From Trichoplusia ni (lineage: Eukaryota; Arthropoda; Insecta; Lepidoptera; Noctuidae), in assembly GCF_003590095.1 (NCBI RefSeq), contig NC_039502.1, forward strand, positions 4,689,753 through 4,753,752: DNA of 64,000 nucleotides. The letters run 5' to 3'. This document shows, one piece after another, positions 1 through 11,476 of this stretch. A model generated the notes under the pieces. The model searched no databases and had not been told where the DNA came from. It saw nothing but the letters and a program-made list of their open reading frames with translations. How positions within the stretch are numbered: the first letter of the stretch is position 1; every line of letters begins with the position of its first letter. The translations under genes were made by a program, and so were the position numbers.

Positions 1-1339
1 ATCTAGATTGTGTTAATTTATACGGCTTTGCAATGATGCAAAAATTACCAACGGGAAATTTTAAATTCTTGAATGAAAAACAAATAAATAAATTTGATAT
101 AATGAATGTTTCTGATAACAGTGATAGAGGATATATCCTCAAAGTAGATTTACATTATCCGTGTGAAATTCATGATGACCATTCTGATTTACCATTTGCT
201 GCTGAAAAATTTGTACCTCCGGGAAGTAAAAATTATAAACTAATTGCCAACTTGTATGACAAATGTCAATATGTGATTCATTACATTCATTTAAAAGAGT
301 GTTTGAAACAGGGTCTTATTTTACTCAAGATTCATAGAATATTAACTTTTAATCAAAATACATTTTTAGCACCATATATCTCATTAAATACAACACTTCG
401 TCAAAAAGCAAGCTCAGATTTTGAAAGAGCCTTTTTAAAAAGCAGAATAATTCTATTTTCGGAAAAACTATAAAAAACAAAAGAAAACAGGTTGACGTAA
501 AATTAGTTAATGTATGGAAAGATGCTTCAAATAAAACTAACAAAGTGTGTGGAGCTGAAAAATATATCAGTGCCCCTAATTTCAAAAACATGTCAATGTT
601 ATCAGAGTCATTGGTTGCAATCCAGTTACAACAGACACAAATAATTCTAGATCGCCCGATTTATATTGGGTTTCCAATTTTAGAATTGGTCAAGAGTCAT
701 TTATATCATTTTCACTATTCTGTAATGAAACATATTTATAAAAACTCTATCAAGCTTTGTTATACTGATACTGACAGTCTCTTGTATTTAATATACACTG
801 ATGACTTTTATAAAGACATGAAAAAGCATATTAAGTACTTCGACACAAGTAACTTTGAAAATGATAAATATGATATACCCCAAGTAAACAGTAAAATACC
901 AGGATTTTTCAAGGATGAAATGGGCGGTGATATCATATCTGAGTTTGTGGGCTTAAGAGCAAAATTGTACTGTATAGATTCTGTATCTACTTCAATAAGA
1001 AAAGCAAAGGGCATTAAAAAAACGGTTACAAATAAACTAAATATTGAAAACTATAAAAGAGCTTTACAAAACAATGAACGCTTAAGAGAATGTATGTATA
1101 TAATTAGGTCAAAAAATCATTCTATATTTACTCAAAAAATTAATAAACTTGTACTTAGCAGAGATGACGATAAAAGACAAATATTGGATGATGGTTGTAA
1201 GACTCTACCTTGGGGACATTATAAAACTGTTTTTAATACATGTTTTTTAATATGTAGATCTTATGAAGCAATGCATTTAAGTTTTGGCTTAAGGCTGTAT
1301 GAGCAAAACATCATAATGTTTACTATTACTAAACTTTAA
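1..1339 (+). pseudogene. DNA polymerase B relic (Polinton/adintovirus type), 5' end outside window
   Basis: Two open stretches, 33-473 and 545-1339, read as the C-terminal half of a protein-primed family B DNA polymerase. The second carries the palm motif C (YTDTDS, near 760-777) followed by a region with FKDE and GLRAK typical of Polinton/Maverick and adintovirus polymerases, and ends with the DDGCKTLPWGHYK-like tail of that family. A frameshift near 440-450 separates the halves, because the NN(S/A)xFGKT-like block is found in another frame. No capsid, integrase or protease gene is visible beside it. The enzyme would copy a linear element by protein priming. This copy is decayed and cut by the window edge. 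A cytoplasmic linear-plasmid or mitochondrial type polB is a less likely alternative. Confidence 0.8.
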
Positions 1340-1554
1340 CTTTAAATGTATAAGGTTTTTTAATTCAATTGATATTCATTTATTCTTTAATACTTTTTAT
1401 ATAAAGCTATAACTAAACACAAAAATTACTTTGAATTATGTATTGTGTAAAAGTGTACTTTAGTATGTAAGAAAAATTTATATTTTAATAAATGTATGTT
1501 AACAAATGTATGTGTATTATTTAGCAGACTACCTAGTTATATTCCTAACCCATC

Positions 1555-1837
1555 AGTGTAGCAGAGCCTTAAGCTCTCACGCTGCGGTAGAGCCCAACGC
1601 AGCACTTTTTTTATCAGTCGGCCCGCCCGGGCGACTTGTTATTGTAACTATAGTCCGTAAGATAGTCTTAAGTTTCTATTGTATTAGAATTAATTAATAA
1701 ATATGTTTTAATTAAGCAGTCTTACATCAAACTCTGTGAGCTCGGGTCGTAAATAATAAAATCTTATTTCGTCTCTTTAAATATTAATTTTTATTTATAT
1801 TTTTAAAAAGACAATTTCCCGCTCCCGAAATCTAACT
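1555..1837 (+). repeat. 5' LTR of an old Ty3/Gypsy element
   Basis: The stretch begins AGTGTAGC and ends TCTAACT, so it has AGT...ACT ends as in 17.6/297-type elements, and it is followed at once by a serine-tRNA type primer binding site. It holds an AATAAA-like poly(A) region near 1757-1765. No matching 3' LTR was found, so the start is inferred from the terminal motif only. Downstream gag, protease and RT pieces (9207-23870) plausibly belong to the same element, split by later insertions. Confidence 0.5.
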
Positions 1838-1854
1838 GGCGCAGCCGGTAGGAT
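1837..1854 (+). promoter_or_regulatory. primer binding site (tRNA-Ser type)
   Basis: TGGCGCAGCCGGTAGGAT matches, with one difference, the complement of the 3' end of insect tRNA-Ser (TGGCGCAGTCGGTAGGAT). The same site, without the mismatch, is used by the errantivirus at 13110-13127. It marks the start of minus-strand DNA synthesis and fixes the LTR end. Confidence 0.6.
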
Positions 1855-2302
1855 TGCTGGTTGTTGCCTTCGCGAAAGTTTCGCGTGTGTAAAGCTGTGA
1901 AAAGTGGAAAACTCACGTAGAAAAGTGTTTCGCGAGTGGTGACTATACATAGAGTTGTTTTTACTTAACATCAGTACGGCGCTCTATCAAGGCAATCCTC
2001 GAACCAAATAAATAAGTTAGATATCGCGTAAAACAACGCAGGTGAGCAGAGATGGTGCTAGTTTATAAGGCGGTTGGACAGTGAGTACCCTTCTACTTCC
2101 TCCCCAATTTCCCAGCACATTTTTGTTAATAGAATTTTAACTTGCGTGTATTCTTGTGTTGATAAAATTTTAACATTGTCTTTTTCTAGTGTGAATTTTT
2201 ATAGAATCTGAAAAATCATATGAAAAATTTTCACATATTATAAAATTTAATAGCGAAAATATAGAAATTAAATTGAATAACTAGCAAGTAAGATTATCTA
2301 TA
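1855..2302 (+). other. Gypsy leader, no gene seen
   Basis: AT-rich untranslated leader of the gypsy relic between its primer binding site and the Helitron insertion point. No ORF with a recognisable domain. The leader probably resumes at 9145 after the Helitron; this is inferred from order and orientation, not from an uninterrupted copy. Confidence 0.4.
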
Positions 2303-2412
2303 TCTATACTTATAATAAATCTGTAGAGAGGTCAATTCTGTACATAAAATATATTTAAAAAATAACTATCAAGGGGTGGTTAGGGATCGCTACTGATGCA
2401 ATCAGTAAAATT

Positions 2413-2416
<4 letters not shown>

Positions 2417-2453
<37 letters not shown>
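2417..2453 (+). repeat. (GTCT)n microsatellite near the Helitron 5' end
   Basis: About nine perfect GTCT units. Short tetranucleotide runs of this sort sit about 100 bp inside the 5' end of many lepidopteran Helitrons, and the minus-strand copy at 37113-37390 has a TTTG run in the same place. Confidence 0.85.
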
Positions 2454-3020
2454 ATATTCGTTATAGAAACAAAAACTACTCGACGGATTTTAACGAAATT
2501 TGGCACAATTATTCTTCATACTCTTGGGCAGGTTATAGTATACTTTTCATTACGCTACGACCAATAGGAGCAGAGCAGTGAAGGGAAATATTGGGAAAAC
2601 GGGGTAAGTTACTCCATTTTTTAAGCTTCCGTCACGTGTGCAGGCTTATAGGTTAAAGCTACATAGAAATCATGTATGACGGAAATATTCTCCCTAAAAT
2701 TATATAAAAAATATTCCTCGACAGCATATGTCTAACTTTTATGGTTGACTCACAATAACACGTGAAACTCCCGATAGCTTAGCAATTCGGAGATTTCTGA
2801 TTGTATTTGTCTACTCTAACGTTTACAACACTATCACTCATCCCCAATTAAAAAAGTTAACATTATTACCTATTCAATAAAAAAAGAATCATGTAAATCG
2901 GTGTAGAAACACCAAAGTTATACATGAAATAATAAGAAATCGCGCGTGAATACAGAGTCATGCTATAAGGATTATTTTTGTGTATCGGTTGCCGCGCTCG
3001 ACGCGCGTCGTGGCGGGAGG

Positions 3021-3056
3021 TATAAAAAGGCGGGGGGTCCGCGCTCGAGCGTCATA
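3021..3056 (+). promoter_or_regulatory. Helitron core promoter: TATA box and initiator
   Basis: TATAAAAAGG at 3021-3030 lies in a GC-rich block and is followed about 30 bp later by TCATAC near 3052, which fits an insect initiator at TATA spacing. The same block is conserved in copy B (57920-57955), while the surrounding DNA has picked up indels. It would drive the Rep/helicase mRNA whose ATG is at 3615. Confidence 0.65.
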
Positions 3057-3249
3057 CAATATTTGGCTGTTGATGCGAATAGACGTTCAGACTGTTCGAC
3101 CTTATTGACAATCAATAATTGTTATTTGCAAACCGTGCTTATCAGCACGACTTTTAGTCTTTGAATAGTTTATTTTTAGAATTGTTTTGTTGTTAGTTTA
3201 TATAATAGGTATTAGATTAATAGTATTAGTAGTAGGTACACCTATTAGT

Positions 3250-3545
3250 TATTTTGGTAGTGTTTAATTGTATTAATAGTTTATTTTCGTAATTGGTAGT
3301 GTTTAATTATATTAATAGTTTATTTTCGTAATTTGGTAGTGTTTAATTAAATTAATAGTTTATTTTCGTAATTGGTAGTGTTTAATTAAATTAATAGTTT
3401 ATTTTCGTAATTGGTAGTGTTTAATTATATTAATAGTTTATTTTCGTTATTATTATATTAGTTATTTTGGTAGTGTTTAATTGTATTAATAGTTTATTTT
3501 CGTAATTGGTAGTGTTTTATTATATTAATAGTTTATTTTCGTAAT
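3250..3545 (+). repeat. 5' UTR tandem array, about 37-40 bp units
   Basis: Seven to eight units of the form GGTAGTGTTTAATTATATTA plus AATAGTTTATTTTCGTAATT. They differ mainly at the T/A/G after TTTAATT. The array lies between the TATA promoter and the ATG of the Helitron gene, and is present with unit-length noise in copy B (58140-58490). Confidence 0.9.
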
Positions 3546-3614
3546 TATTACATAATAACTATATATAATTGTAAGTGTAAGGTAGCTTCAGTTACCGTCG
3601 ATTAAAAATACACA

Positions 3615-6600
3615 ATGCCACCTAAAAAACGACCATCTTTATCTCGAAATTCGAGAGATGCTAAAAGGATGAGAAATGCGCGTTCTCAAGAATCGGCAGA
3701 GGAAAGAGCACATCGGTTAAACTCTATGAGAGTTAGTGCCTCAACCTCTCGAGCCAATGAAAGCTCTCCAGAGAGAGAGATGCGATTAGCAGCTGACAGA
3801 GCGAGACGAGCTACATCACGGGCGTCTCAAAGCTCTTCTCAACGAGAGCTGAGGCTTACCATTGACCGAGAACAACATGTGTTATCCCGAGATGCTGAAA
3901 CTGCGTCACAACGAGAATTGCGTCTCACTGCTGACCGCGAACGGCATACATTGTCTCGCGAGTCAGAAACCTACACTGAGAGGGAATTGCGTCTCACAGC
4001 TGACCGCGAACGTCATATATTGTCTCGCGAGTCAGAAACCTTCACTGACAGAGAATTGCGTCTCACAGCTGACCGCGAACGTCATATATTGTCTCGCGAG
4101 TCAGAAACCTACACTGAGAGGGAATTGCGTCTCACAGCTGACCGCGAACGTCATATATTGTCTCGCGAGTCAGAAACCTACACTGAGAGGGAATTGCGTC
4201 TCACAGCTGACCGCGAACGTCATATATTGTCTCGCGAGTCAGAAACCTACACTGAGAGGGAATTGCGTCTCACAGCTGACCGCGAACGTCATATATTGTC
4301 TCGCGAGTCAGAAACCTACACTGAGAGGGAATTGCGTCTCACAGCTGACCGCGAACGTCATATTTTATCTCGAGAATCTGAAACTTTAACTCAATATGAA
4401 GACCGTTTGACAAATGATAGGGTGCACCATAATGTTATTCGATCTCTCGAAGACGCACATGAGCATGAACAACGACTAGAGTCGGTACGCGAATATTATA
4501 ATTCTTTGAGACAAGAACGATCAGTAAGTTTGTCTAATGAAAGATTAAGAATCGAAAATATTCGGTCTCTTGAAACGGACGAACAGCGAGAGGCCCGTCT
4601 TACTGCAGACAGATTTCGACATAGCCTTAATAACTTAGATGTACACATAGAAGATCAATCTAGAAATTCGGTGGCTTGGTCCGACAAATATAAAAGTGGG
4701 TTTGCTTATAATCTCACAATTGATTATGGATCATCTTCTGTAATAGGCGATATGAACGTGGTATGTCGTTTTTGTAATGCTTCAAAGTGGAGTAAGGAGT
4801 CAGCTGGTTTCTGTTGTTCTACAGGTAAAATAAATTTGCCTTCATTCGAAGACCCACCGGAACCTTTGAAATCACTACTTTTAGGGGAACATATACAATC
4901 TAAACAGTTTTTAGATAATATTCGAACTTATAATAGTGCATTTCAAATGACATCCTTTGGCGCTCAACAAATCTCAGAAGGTCATTTCATGCCTACTTTT
5001 AAGATACAAGGTCAGGTTTACCATTTGATAGGATCCCTTTTGCCTGAAAACCAACCTAAGTTTCTTCAAATATATTTTGTATCCGACTACAACGAACAGT
5101 CGAATATAAGAAATCAATATTTCCCGAATTTAAATACTGAACTCATATCACAACTTCAGAACATGTTGCATCAGGTTAATTCGTATGTATGCAGTTTTAA
5201 ATCGGCATTAGAAGCTCTTCCTCGAGATGATGATAACAATTATAAAATTGTTATAAATGCCGATAGGCGTCCAACTCAGGAACACCCTGGGCGTTATAAT
5301 GCTCCATCCACGAATGAAGTTGCTGTGGTATTGGTCGACCAGGAATGTGATAGGCGTGATATCGTTATCCGTTCCAGAGATAATCGTTTGCAACGTATTT
5401 ATGAAACCCACAGGGCTTACGACAGTTTGCAATATCCTTTGATATACTGTCGAGGGGAAGATGGTTATAATTTTGCTTTATACCAAACTGATCCGCGTAC
5501 AGGCGCACCTAATTATAATAAAAAGATTTCATGCCTTCAATTTTACTGTTACCACTTGCAAGTAAGACGGAATAGGTTTGTATACTTTCAACGTTTTCGT
5601 GGCTTATTCAATCAGTTTATTGTAGACATGTACGCAAAATTGAAACCGAAAGATTAGTTTATATACGATCTAATCAAAGGCAGCTGCGCGTTGAAGAATA
5701 CGTGCACCTTCGCGACGCCATGCAGCAAGATAACGATACGGTGAATATGGGTCGTTTAGTTATTTTGCCCTCTTCTTTTACTGGTGGTCCACGATACATG
5801 CACGAACGTACTCAAGATGCTTTTTGTTACGTAAGAAAATATGGACGTCCCGACTTATTTATTACTGTAACTACCAATCCTAAGTGGGATGAAATTACTC
5901 GGGAGCTTCTTGAGGGTCAAGCACCGCATGACCGCCATGATATCATAGCAAGAGTTTTTCATTTAAAATTAAAATCAATGATAGATCTACTTACCAAAGA
6001 TAAAATTTTTGGAGAAGTATTGTGTTATATGTATAGTATTGAATGGCAAAAACGCGGCTTACCTCACGCACATATCCTGCTTTGGTTAAAAGATAAGGTT
6101 CGACCTAATGATGTAGACAGTTTAATCAGTGCTGAAATTCCAAGTCCGATTGCAGATCCCGTGTTATACGACATTGTTAAAACTCATATGATACATGGTC
6201 CATGTGGTTCGTTTAACGGGAATTCTCCTTGCATGCAAGACGGTCGTTGCACTAAAAGATATCCAAAAGCCTTAGTGGATGGCACTGTAACAGGACATGA
6301 TGGATACCCATTATATCGTCGCCGTTCAAGAGATAATGATGGTTTTACTGTTGAAAAGCGAGTGTCTGGACAACAAGTTACTTTAGATAATAGGTGGGTC
6401 GTTCCGTATTCTCCTGTGTTGTCCAGAGCATTTCAAGCTCACATAAATGTTGAAATGTGTAATAGTGTAGAGTCAATAAAATATATTTGTAAGTATATTA
6501 ATAAGGGCAGTGACCAAGCTACATTTGCTTTGAGAAATGAACATGATGAAGTTACAAGATTTCAGTCAGGCAGATATATAAGTTCTTCAGAAGCTGTGTG

Positions 6601-8822
6601 GCGGATCTTAAGTTTCAACATTCACGAAAGATATCCACCTGTGACTCATCTGGATGTTCATCTTGAAGGCGGCCAACGTATATATTTCAACGCCGAAAAT
6701 GTCACAGAACGGTTAGAGAACCCTAGACAAACAAGTTTATTAGCATTCTTTCGACTTTGCCAAACTGATGATTTTGCAAAATCTCTTTTGTATGAGGAAG
6801 TTCCATCGTATTATACCTACGATAAGCAACGGGGTGTCTTTAATCGAAGACGCCGTGGCAGGCCTGTAGATGGCGAGTCAGGTATTTTTAAAGAACATGT
6901 TCTTGGTAGAGTGTACACCGTTCATCCTAACAACGCTGAGTGTTTCTATTTGCGATTATTATTACATACCGTGCGAGGACCAACCTCATTTATAGATTTG
7001 AGAAAAGTAGACGATGTTGTTTATCCCACTTATCAAGCAGCTTGCCAAGCGCGTCATTTGCTTGAAAATGATCAGCATTGGGATGACGCTTTAGCAGAAT
7101 CCTGTGTTAGTGATAATCCACGACGGTTACGCCATTTATTTGTAACATTACTCACATTTTGTAATTTGTCAGATGCTGTAACATTATGGGAAAAATATAA
7201 AGAAAAATTTTCAGAAGACTTTCTTAGAAATATACCTAACAATGATGAAGGCACAACTAATGATAATTTCCGTGATCTTGCCATAAATCAGTGCTTATTA
7301 GCTCTTCAGGATGACTTAACAGCAGTAGGCGGTAAATCACTCTGTGAATATGGTTTGCCAACACCAACCTCAGTCGGAGAGGTAACTAATAGGGAATATT
7401 CCGCAGAGATTGGTTACAATTTAACGGAACTGCTGACAACATTAGAAAACGGTGTCCCAATGATGACTGCAGAACAACGTTCAGTTTATGACCGCGTGTG
7501 CAATAGTGTTCAAAATAATTTGGGAACAATATGGTTTTTAGATGCACCTGGAGGAACTGGAAAAACCTTTTTGACTAAATTAATATTGGCTTATGTTCGA
7601 AATCAGCGTAAAATTGCTCTTGCCGTAGCTTCATCAGGGATAGCTGCAACATTGCTACCAGGAGGTAAAACTGCTCACAGTATGTTTAAAATACCAATTG
7701 ATTTAGATCGCACGGAAAATCCAACCTGTAGTATTTCAAGAAATAGCGACAAAGCTAAGGTATTACGCGAGTGTAGTTTAATCATATGGGATGAATGTAC
7801 GATGGCCCATCGAAAAGGAGTAGAAGCGGTAGACAGAACTTTAAGGGATATAAGACAAAATGATCGACCAATGGGCGGTATCACGGTTTTATTTTGTGGT
7901 GATTTCCGACAAACCTTACCGGTAATACCACGGGGAACCCGAGCTGATGAGGTTAGGGCTTGCCTGAAAAGCTCTTATTTATGGCGAGATATACAATCGG
8001 TGCATTTGACTATAAATATGCGAGTGAGAACTGGAGATAACCCGGATGATAGTCAATTTTCTGACACATTATTAAAGATTGGTGAAGGTACCTATCCACA
8101 ACTACACCAAGGAAAACTTATACTGACGCCTGAATTATGTTGTATGGTGCAATCTCAACCACATCTTATATCGTCGGTTTACGGTGACGTAACAAATATA
8201 TTAAATAGGGACAATTCTTGGCTATGCGAAAGATCTATTTTAACTCCTCGCAATGACCAGGCATCTGAGATCAATAACAAAATACTGTCGAATATACAGG
8301 GGGAAAGCAAAGTTTATAGATCAATAAATAGAATGGTCGATGAACAAGAAGCCACTAATTACCCGATAGAATTCTTTAAATATGCCCGGACTTCCCTCTC
8401 ATGAAATTTGTTTAAAAATTGGGATACCGATTATTATGCTCCGAAATTTAAAACCACCACAACTTTGCAATGGAACTCGACTAAAAGTAACCCAGTTGCA
8501 ACAAAATATAATCGAGGCTCAAATTTTAACAGGTTGCGGTGCAGGAGAAACCGTCTTTATTCCCAGAATACCCTTAATACCAAATAATTTTCCATTCCAA
8601 TTTAAAAGGACGCAATTCCCAGTATCGGTGTGTTATGCAATGACAATTAACAAGGCTCAAGGGCAGACTTTTCGTGTTGCTGGAGTAGATCTCAGTGTCA
8701 GTTGTTTCTCACATGGTCAGTTGTATGTTGCTCTTTCCCGTGTTAGCAGTTCTAAAAGTCTTTATGTTCACGTGCCGGACGGGTCAACTTTCAATATAGT
8801 TTACCCGGAAGCTTTGCACTAA
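3615..8822 (+). pseudogene. Helitron Rep/Pif1-type helicase, two frameshifts
   Basis: Three open stretches (3615-5657, 5702-8404, 8382-8822) form one rolling-circle replicase gene starting at ATG 3615. Order: a basic N-terminus with eight 23-residue repeats; a Helitron-like N domain; the Rep domain with the HUH motif PHAH (about 6062-6073) and the two-tyrosine motif YICKY (about 6482-6496); then a Pif1-family helicase with Walker A GGTGKT (about 7550-7567), Walker B IIWDE (about 7782-7796), GDFRQ, and the C-terminal INKAQGQ and ALSR motifs. Rep nicks and joins single strands; the helicase unwinds. A frameshift near 5635 is explained by one missing A compared with copy B, which is open there. 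A second lies near 8375-8390. Either may be a sequencing error rather than decay. Confidence 0.9.
3843..4394 (+). repeat. eight in-frame 69-bp repeats in the Helitron N-terminus
   Basis: Units of 23 codons, consensus RELRLTADRERHILSRESE plus TYTE. Units 4-7 are nearly identical in DNA, while units 1, 2, 3 and 8 vary at the ends. The Arg/Glu-rich pattern predicts a long charged helix. Because the unit is a multiple of three without stops, the +1 frame (3862-4389) is also open; that frame is a shadow. Confidence 0.95.
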
Positions 8823-9144
8823 AGTATTTTCGTTTTATAGGTACCTTTACCTTACCTTTATAAGGCAGTGGTACTTATATTGCCACCAGAATTTGAACCT
8901 TAACACATTATTATAAAGTTTAAAAGCTATAAATATTTTTAAGTTCTGTGTCTTATAAAGGGTTAAGCCTTATGTGAACGTGATCTAAACAATATTACCA
9001 ATATAAATAATAATAATAAATATTACCAATACATTAACTTAATACACAAGGAGTTACACGCTGACGGAGTCGCGGACACAGCTATCTATACTTTTCTGCC
9101 GGAAGTCACTATTCCACGCGGACGAAGTCGCGGGCACAAGCTAG
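8823..9144 (+). other. Helitron 3' region and terminator hairpin
   Basis: Non-coding. Near 9057-9085 there is a decayed terminus-like block (GACGGAGTCGCGGACACAGC), then TCTATACT resembling a Helitron 5' start at 9085, and finally the true end GCGGACGAAGTCGC...CTAG at 9117-9144. No other gene seen. Confidence 0.7.
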
Positions 9145-9206
9145 TATTTAATATGTGTGTAACAGTGTTACCAAAACATGACGTATTCCGTGAACTCTGG
9201 TAAGGT

Positions 9207-10390
9207 ATGTCTCAGACATTGGAAGATTTTTATAATAACTATCGTGAGACTGATTCATTATTTAATGATGTAACGGTTTACTCACGCGTATTTATCGGGG
9301 TAGCCGAGTCGAATTGACTCGCGATCCCGCAGCGTCTGCTCATGATTAAGGACTCCGATTGGGTCCGAAACTAGTCGGGCTACCCCGATAATACGCGTGA
9401 GTAAACCGTTACATCATTTAATAATTGGAAGATTTGTATAAAAGCTGTAAGACAATATTTAATTAAAATTGGTCCTAATAGGCGCCAGGGGAACATTTAA
9501 ATTCAGAAGTTGAAAGAAGCAGACAGTCTCTATAATAATTACGAATCTTTATTACACACGTTATCTATAACGGAAGGAAAGGCGAGTTCCGCTGACGCAG
9601 AATGAACAGGCTTTCTTCGAATATTCAAAAATTGTATTAAATTTAAAAACCGCGTTGTCTTTGTTACCACAGATGACCGATGAGGAATCGAATACAAAAA
9701 CTCTGATCGATAACATAGAATATTACTCATCTGTCTTAAAAATAAGGAAAAATGAGTTGATTAGATTTGTAATTAAAAGTAGATTGTCACAAAGTGCCAA
9801 GTTAAAGTTAAATTCAAATTATTTAAATGTTGACGATTTAATCAAAGATATGCGTAAAGAGCTTTTACCTCAAAAATCAGCCGCTTCTATACAAGATAAA
9901 TTGCATCGAATAAGACAAAATGATTTAAATATCGAAGACTATGGAAAAAAAAAATCAGAGATGTTGGTGGAGCTTACGATTTCGGAATCTGAAGAATGTT
10001 AATGAAAAATTTGCCATCAAAAAGTTTGCAGATGGATTGCGAAACCGTAGGCTCAGTACCCTTATTGCAGCCAGGAACTACAAATCCCTCAAGGACGCTA
10101 TACAGGCTGCCAAGGAGGAAGAAACTGAGGAATTTTCTACGTCCGGTGATGTCATGGGTATGTACCAAAATAATTCTGAAGCACAATTGTTTTCTAGAAG
10201 AGGTCAAAATCATCGTGGGATAAGAGGCGGATACACTCGAGTTTTTTCAAATCAGGCTTATCGCACCCCAAATACTCGAGGTCAAGCATACAGAGGTCAC
10301 TCGTTCCCTCCACAAGGAATGTCCATGCGAAGAACTTGGCAACCAAGAGGTAGGTACAATAATCATCATAACGGACGCGAAAATCAGTGA
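9207..10390 (+). pseudogene. gag of the old Gypsy element
   Basis: The reading frame begins at ATG 9207 (MSQTLEDL-like start), is interrupted by the palindromic element 9230-9423, and resumes through several decayed frames into 9655-10002 and 9941-10390. The body is a helical Ty3/Gypsy gag. The C-terminus is rich in Arg and Gly (RGGY, RGQ, RGRY) and has no CCHC zinc knuckle, so RNA binding would rely on the RG-rich tail. The break at 9941-9960 is one base in a run of ten A. Gag would form the particle shell. Start and linkage of pieces are inferred from order and orientation. Confidence 0.6.
9218..9435. mobile_element. palindromic (fold-back) element copy 1 with 12-bp target duplication
   Basis: ATTGGAAGATTT occurs at 9218-9229 and again at 9424-9435, enclosing a 194-bp insert. 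The insert is a long inverted repeat: the left arm runs TTTAATGATGTAACGG...CGGGGTAGCC and the right arm is its complement. The left arm carries about 30 extra bases (TATAATAACTATCGTGAG...) that the right arm lacks. The core, about 70 bp, contains GAGTC/GACTC and GGAC/GTCC mini-stems. It sits inside the gypsy gag gene. A shorter copy lies at 30067-30221. The family is unknown to me. Confidence 0.7.
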
Positions 10391-11062
10391 ATAAGCAATG
10401 AACGTATGCGTGTCGCGGATACCGAACAATCAGATAACGATGAATCTGTAAATTGCATTACTGAAAGTTTAAGTTTTTTCGTCAATAACGGTAGTAATTT
10501 TATTTGTACATCAAACAGTAACAGTTGTTGGATAAAATTATCTGTAAATAACCTATCATATTAGTGGTTACTCGACGCCGGCGCTATTAGTTCGGCCTTA
10601 AAATATAAATATGCGCTTGAACAGAATCTCCCTATCCATAACGAGAAGATTATCATAAATGGCATAGGAGGCAAAGTCCAAGCAATTGGATATGCATATT
10701 TACAGTAACAAAGCCATATTCATTTCTTTAGTCACAAATTCTATTTATTTGATACGTTGCCTTGTAAGGCACATGGAATATAGGACAAGACTTTTTAAAT
10801 AAACATAACGCAGTCATTTAATATACTTTACCTTTTGTGTGCGAGAATGGAAATAGGTATGAAATATCAGCCAGATGTGAAGAAATACACTAAATAAAAA
10901 CAGATCTTAGTGAAAAATGTGTGATTTGTTCCAAGGAAGGTGTTTTCTTAGCAAATTCATTAGCCACTCCCTGCAATGGACTCATACCGGTTAGGATTTT
11001 AAATACGACGGATAATACTGTAACCTTAAACAATATTATAATAAGTTTTTTTGGTCTGTGGC
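10391..11062 (+). pseudogene. Gypsy protease and start of pol, decayed
   Basis: Around 10564-10700 the frame reads WLLDAGAISSALK, an aspartic protease active site of retroelements with DAG instead of the usual DTG. After stops and frameshifts the text up to about 11060 still resembles the linker before RT (LANSLATPCNG, RILNTTDNTVTL). Reading is lost near 11060, where the CR1-like LINE begins. The RT part continues at 21434. Confidence 0.5.
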
Positions 11063-11476
11063 AACACTGTTGACTAGACGTCAACAAAACTTCTCCCGAT
11101 TAATTTATTTAATTTTAATTGTAATTTTGTATAATTTAAATACTACTTTCATGCTCAAAATATATTAAGAATAGGTCGGGCAGTGTTATTTTGTCGTGAT
11201 TTGATCCGCTTTAGTTAATAAAGTGTTTTAAAGTTGTGACGAGTTTCGCTGTCAAACCAAGTTTAACCGTTTGAACATTTTAAAGTGCATTGTCATCATA
11301 AAGTTGTGTGTATGTGTTTAATATTATTTTTATCATCACAGTTCGAGCATTATTTGTATCAAGGTACGTTTTTCCAGCTCAATTGCTAGTACACTTGCAC
11401 TCCCTCGTTGCATATCCTCATAGAATCTTACTATAACCTCCTTCTTGGTTGCTACTTGTCCCTTTTATTATTTGAA

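Larger units (their letters stand above)
2303..9144 (+). mobile_element. Helitron, autonomous type, copy A (complete ends)
   Basis: The element starts TCTATACT at 2303 after a host A and ends CTAG at 9144 before a host T, the A|TC...CTAG|T arrangement of rolling-circle Helitrons. The 3' end has the GCGGACGAAGTCGC hairpin about ten bases before CTAG, a motif of moth and butterfly Helitrons. Inside are a TATA promoter, a 5' UTR tandem array and a Rep/helicase gene. It makes no target duplication, as expected. It interrupts the leader of an older gypsy element. A second copy lies at 57549-60754. Confidence 0.9.

Noticed and set aside
1506..1697. 63-residue ORF over the gypsy LTR
   Set aside because: It spans the LTR start and has no domain; the LTR and primer site explain the sequence better.
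3862..4389. 175-residue ORF in the +1 frame of the Helitron repeats
   Set aside because: A shadow of the 69-bp repeat: the unit is a multiple of three and happens to lack stops in that frame. The same shadow occurs in copy B.
9300..9400. Hammerhead-ribozyme-like half motif in the palindromic element (GTCC-GAAAC-TAG-TC)
   Set aside because: The GAAA part and a possible stem II fit, but the CUGAUGA core is not present in a position that lets stems I and II form, on either strand.
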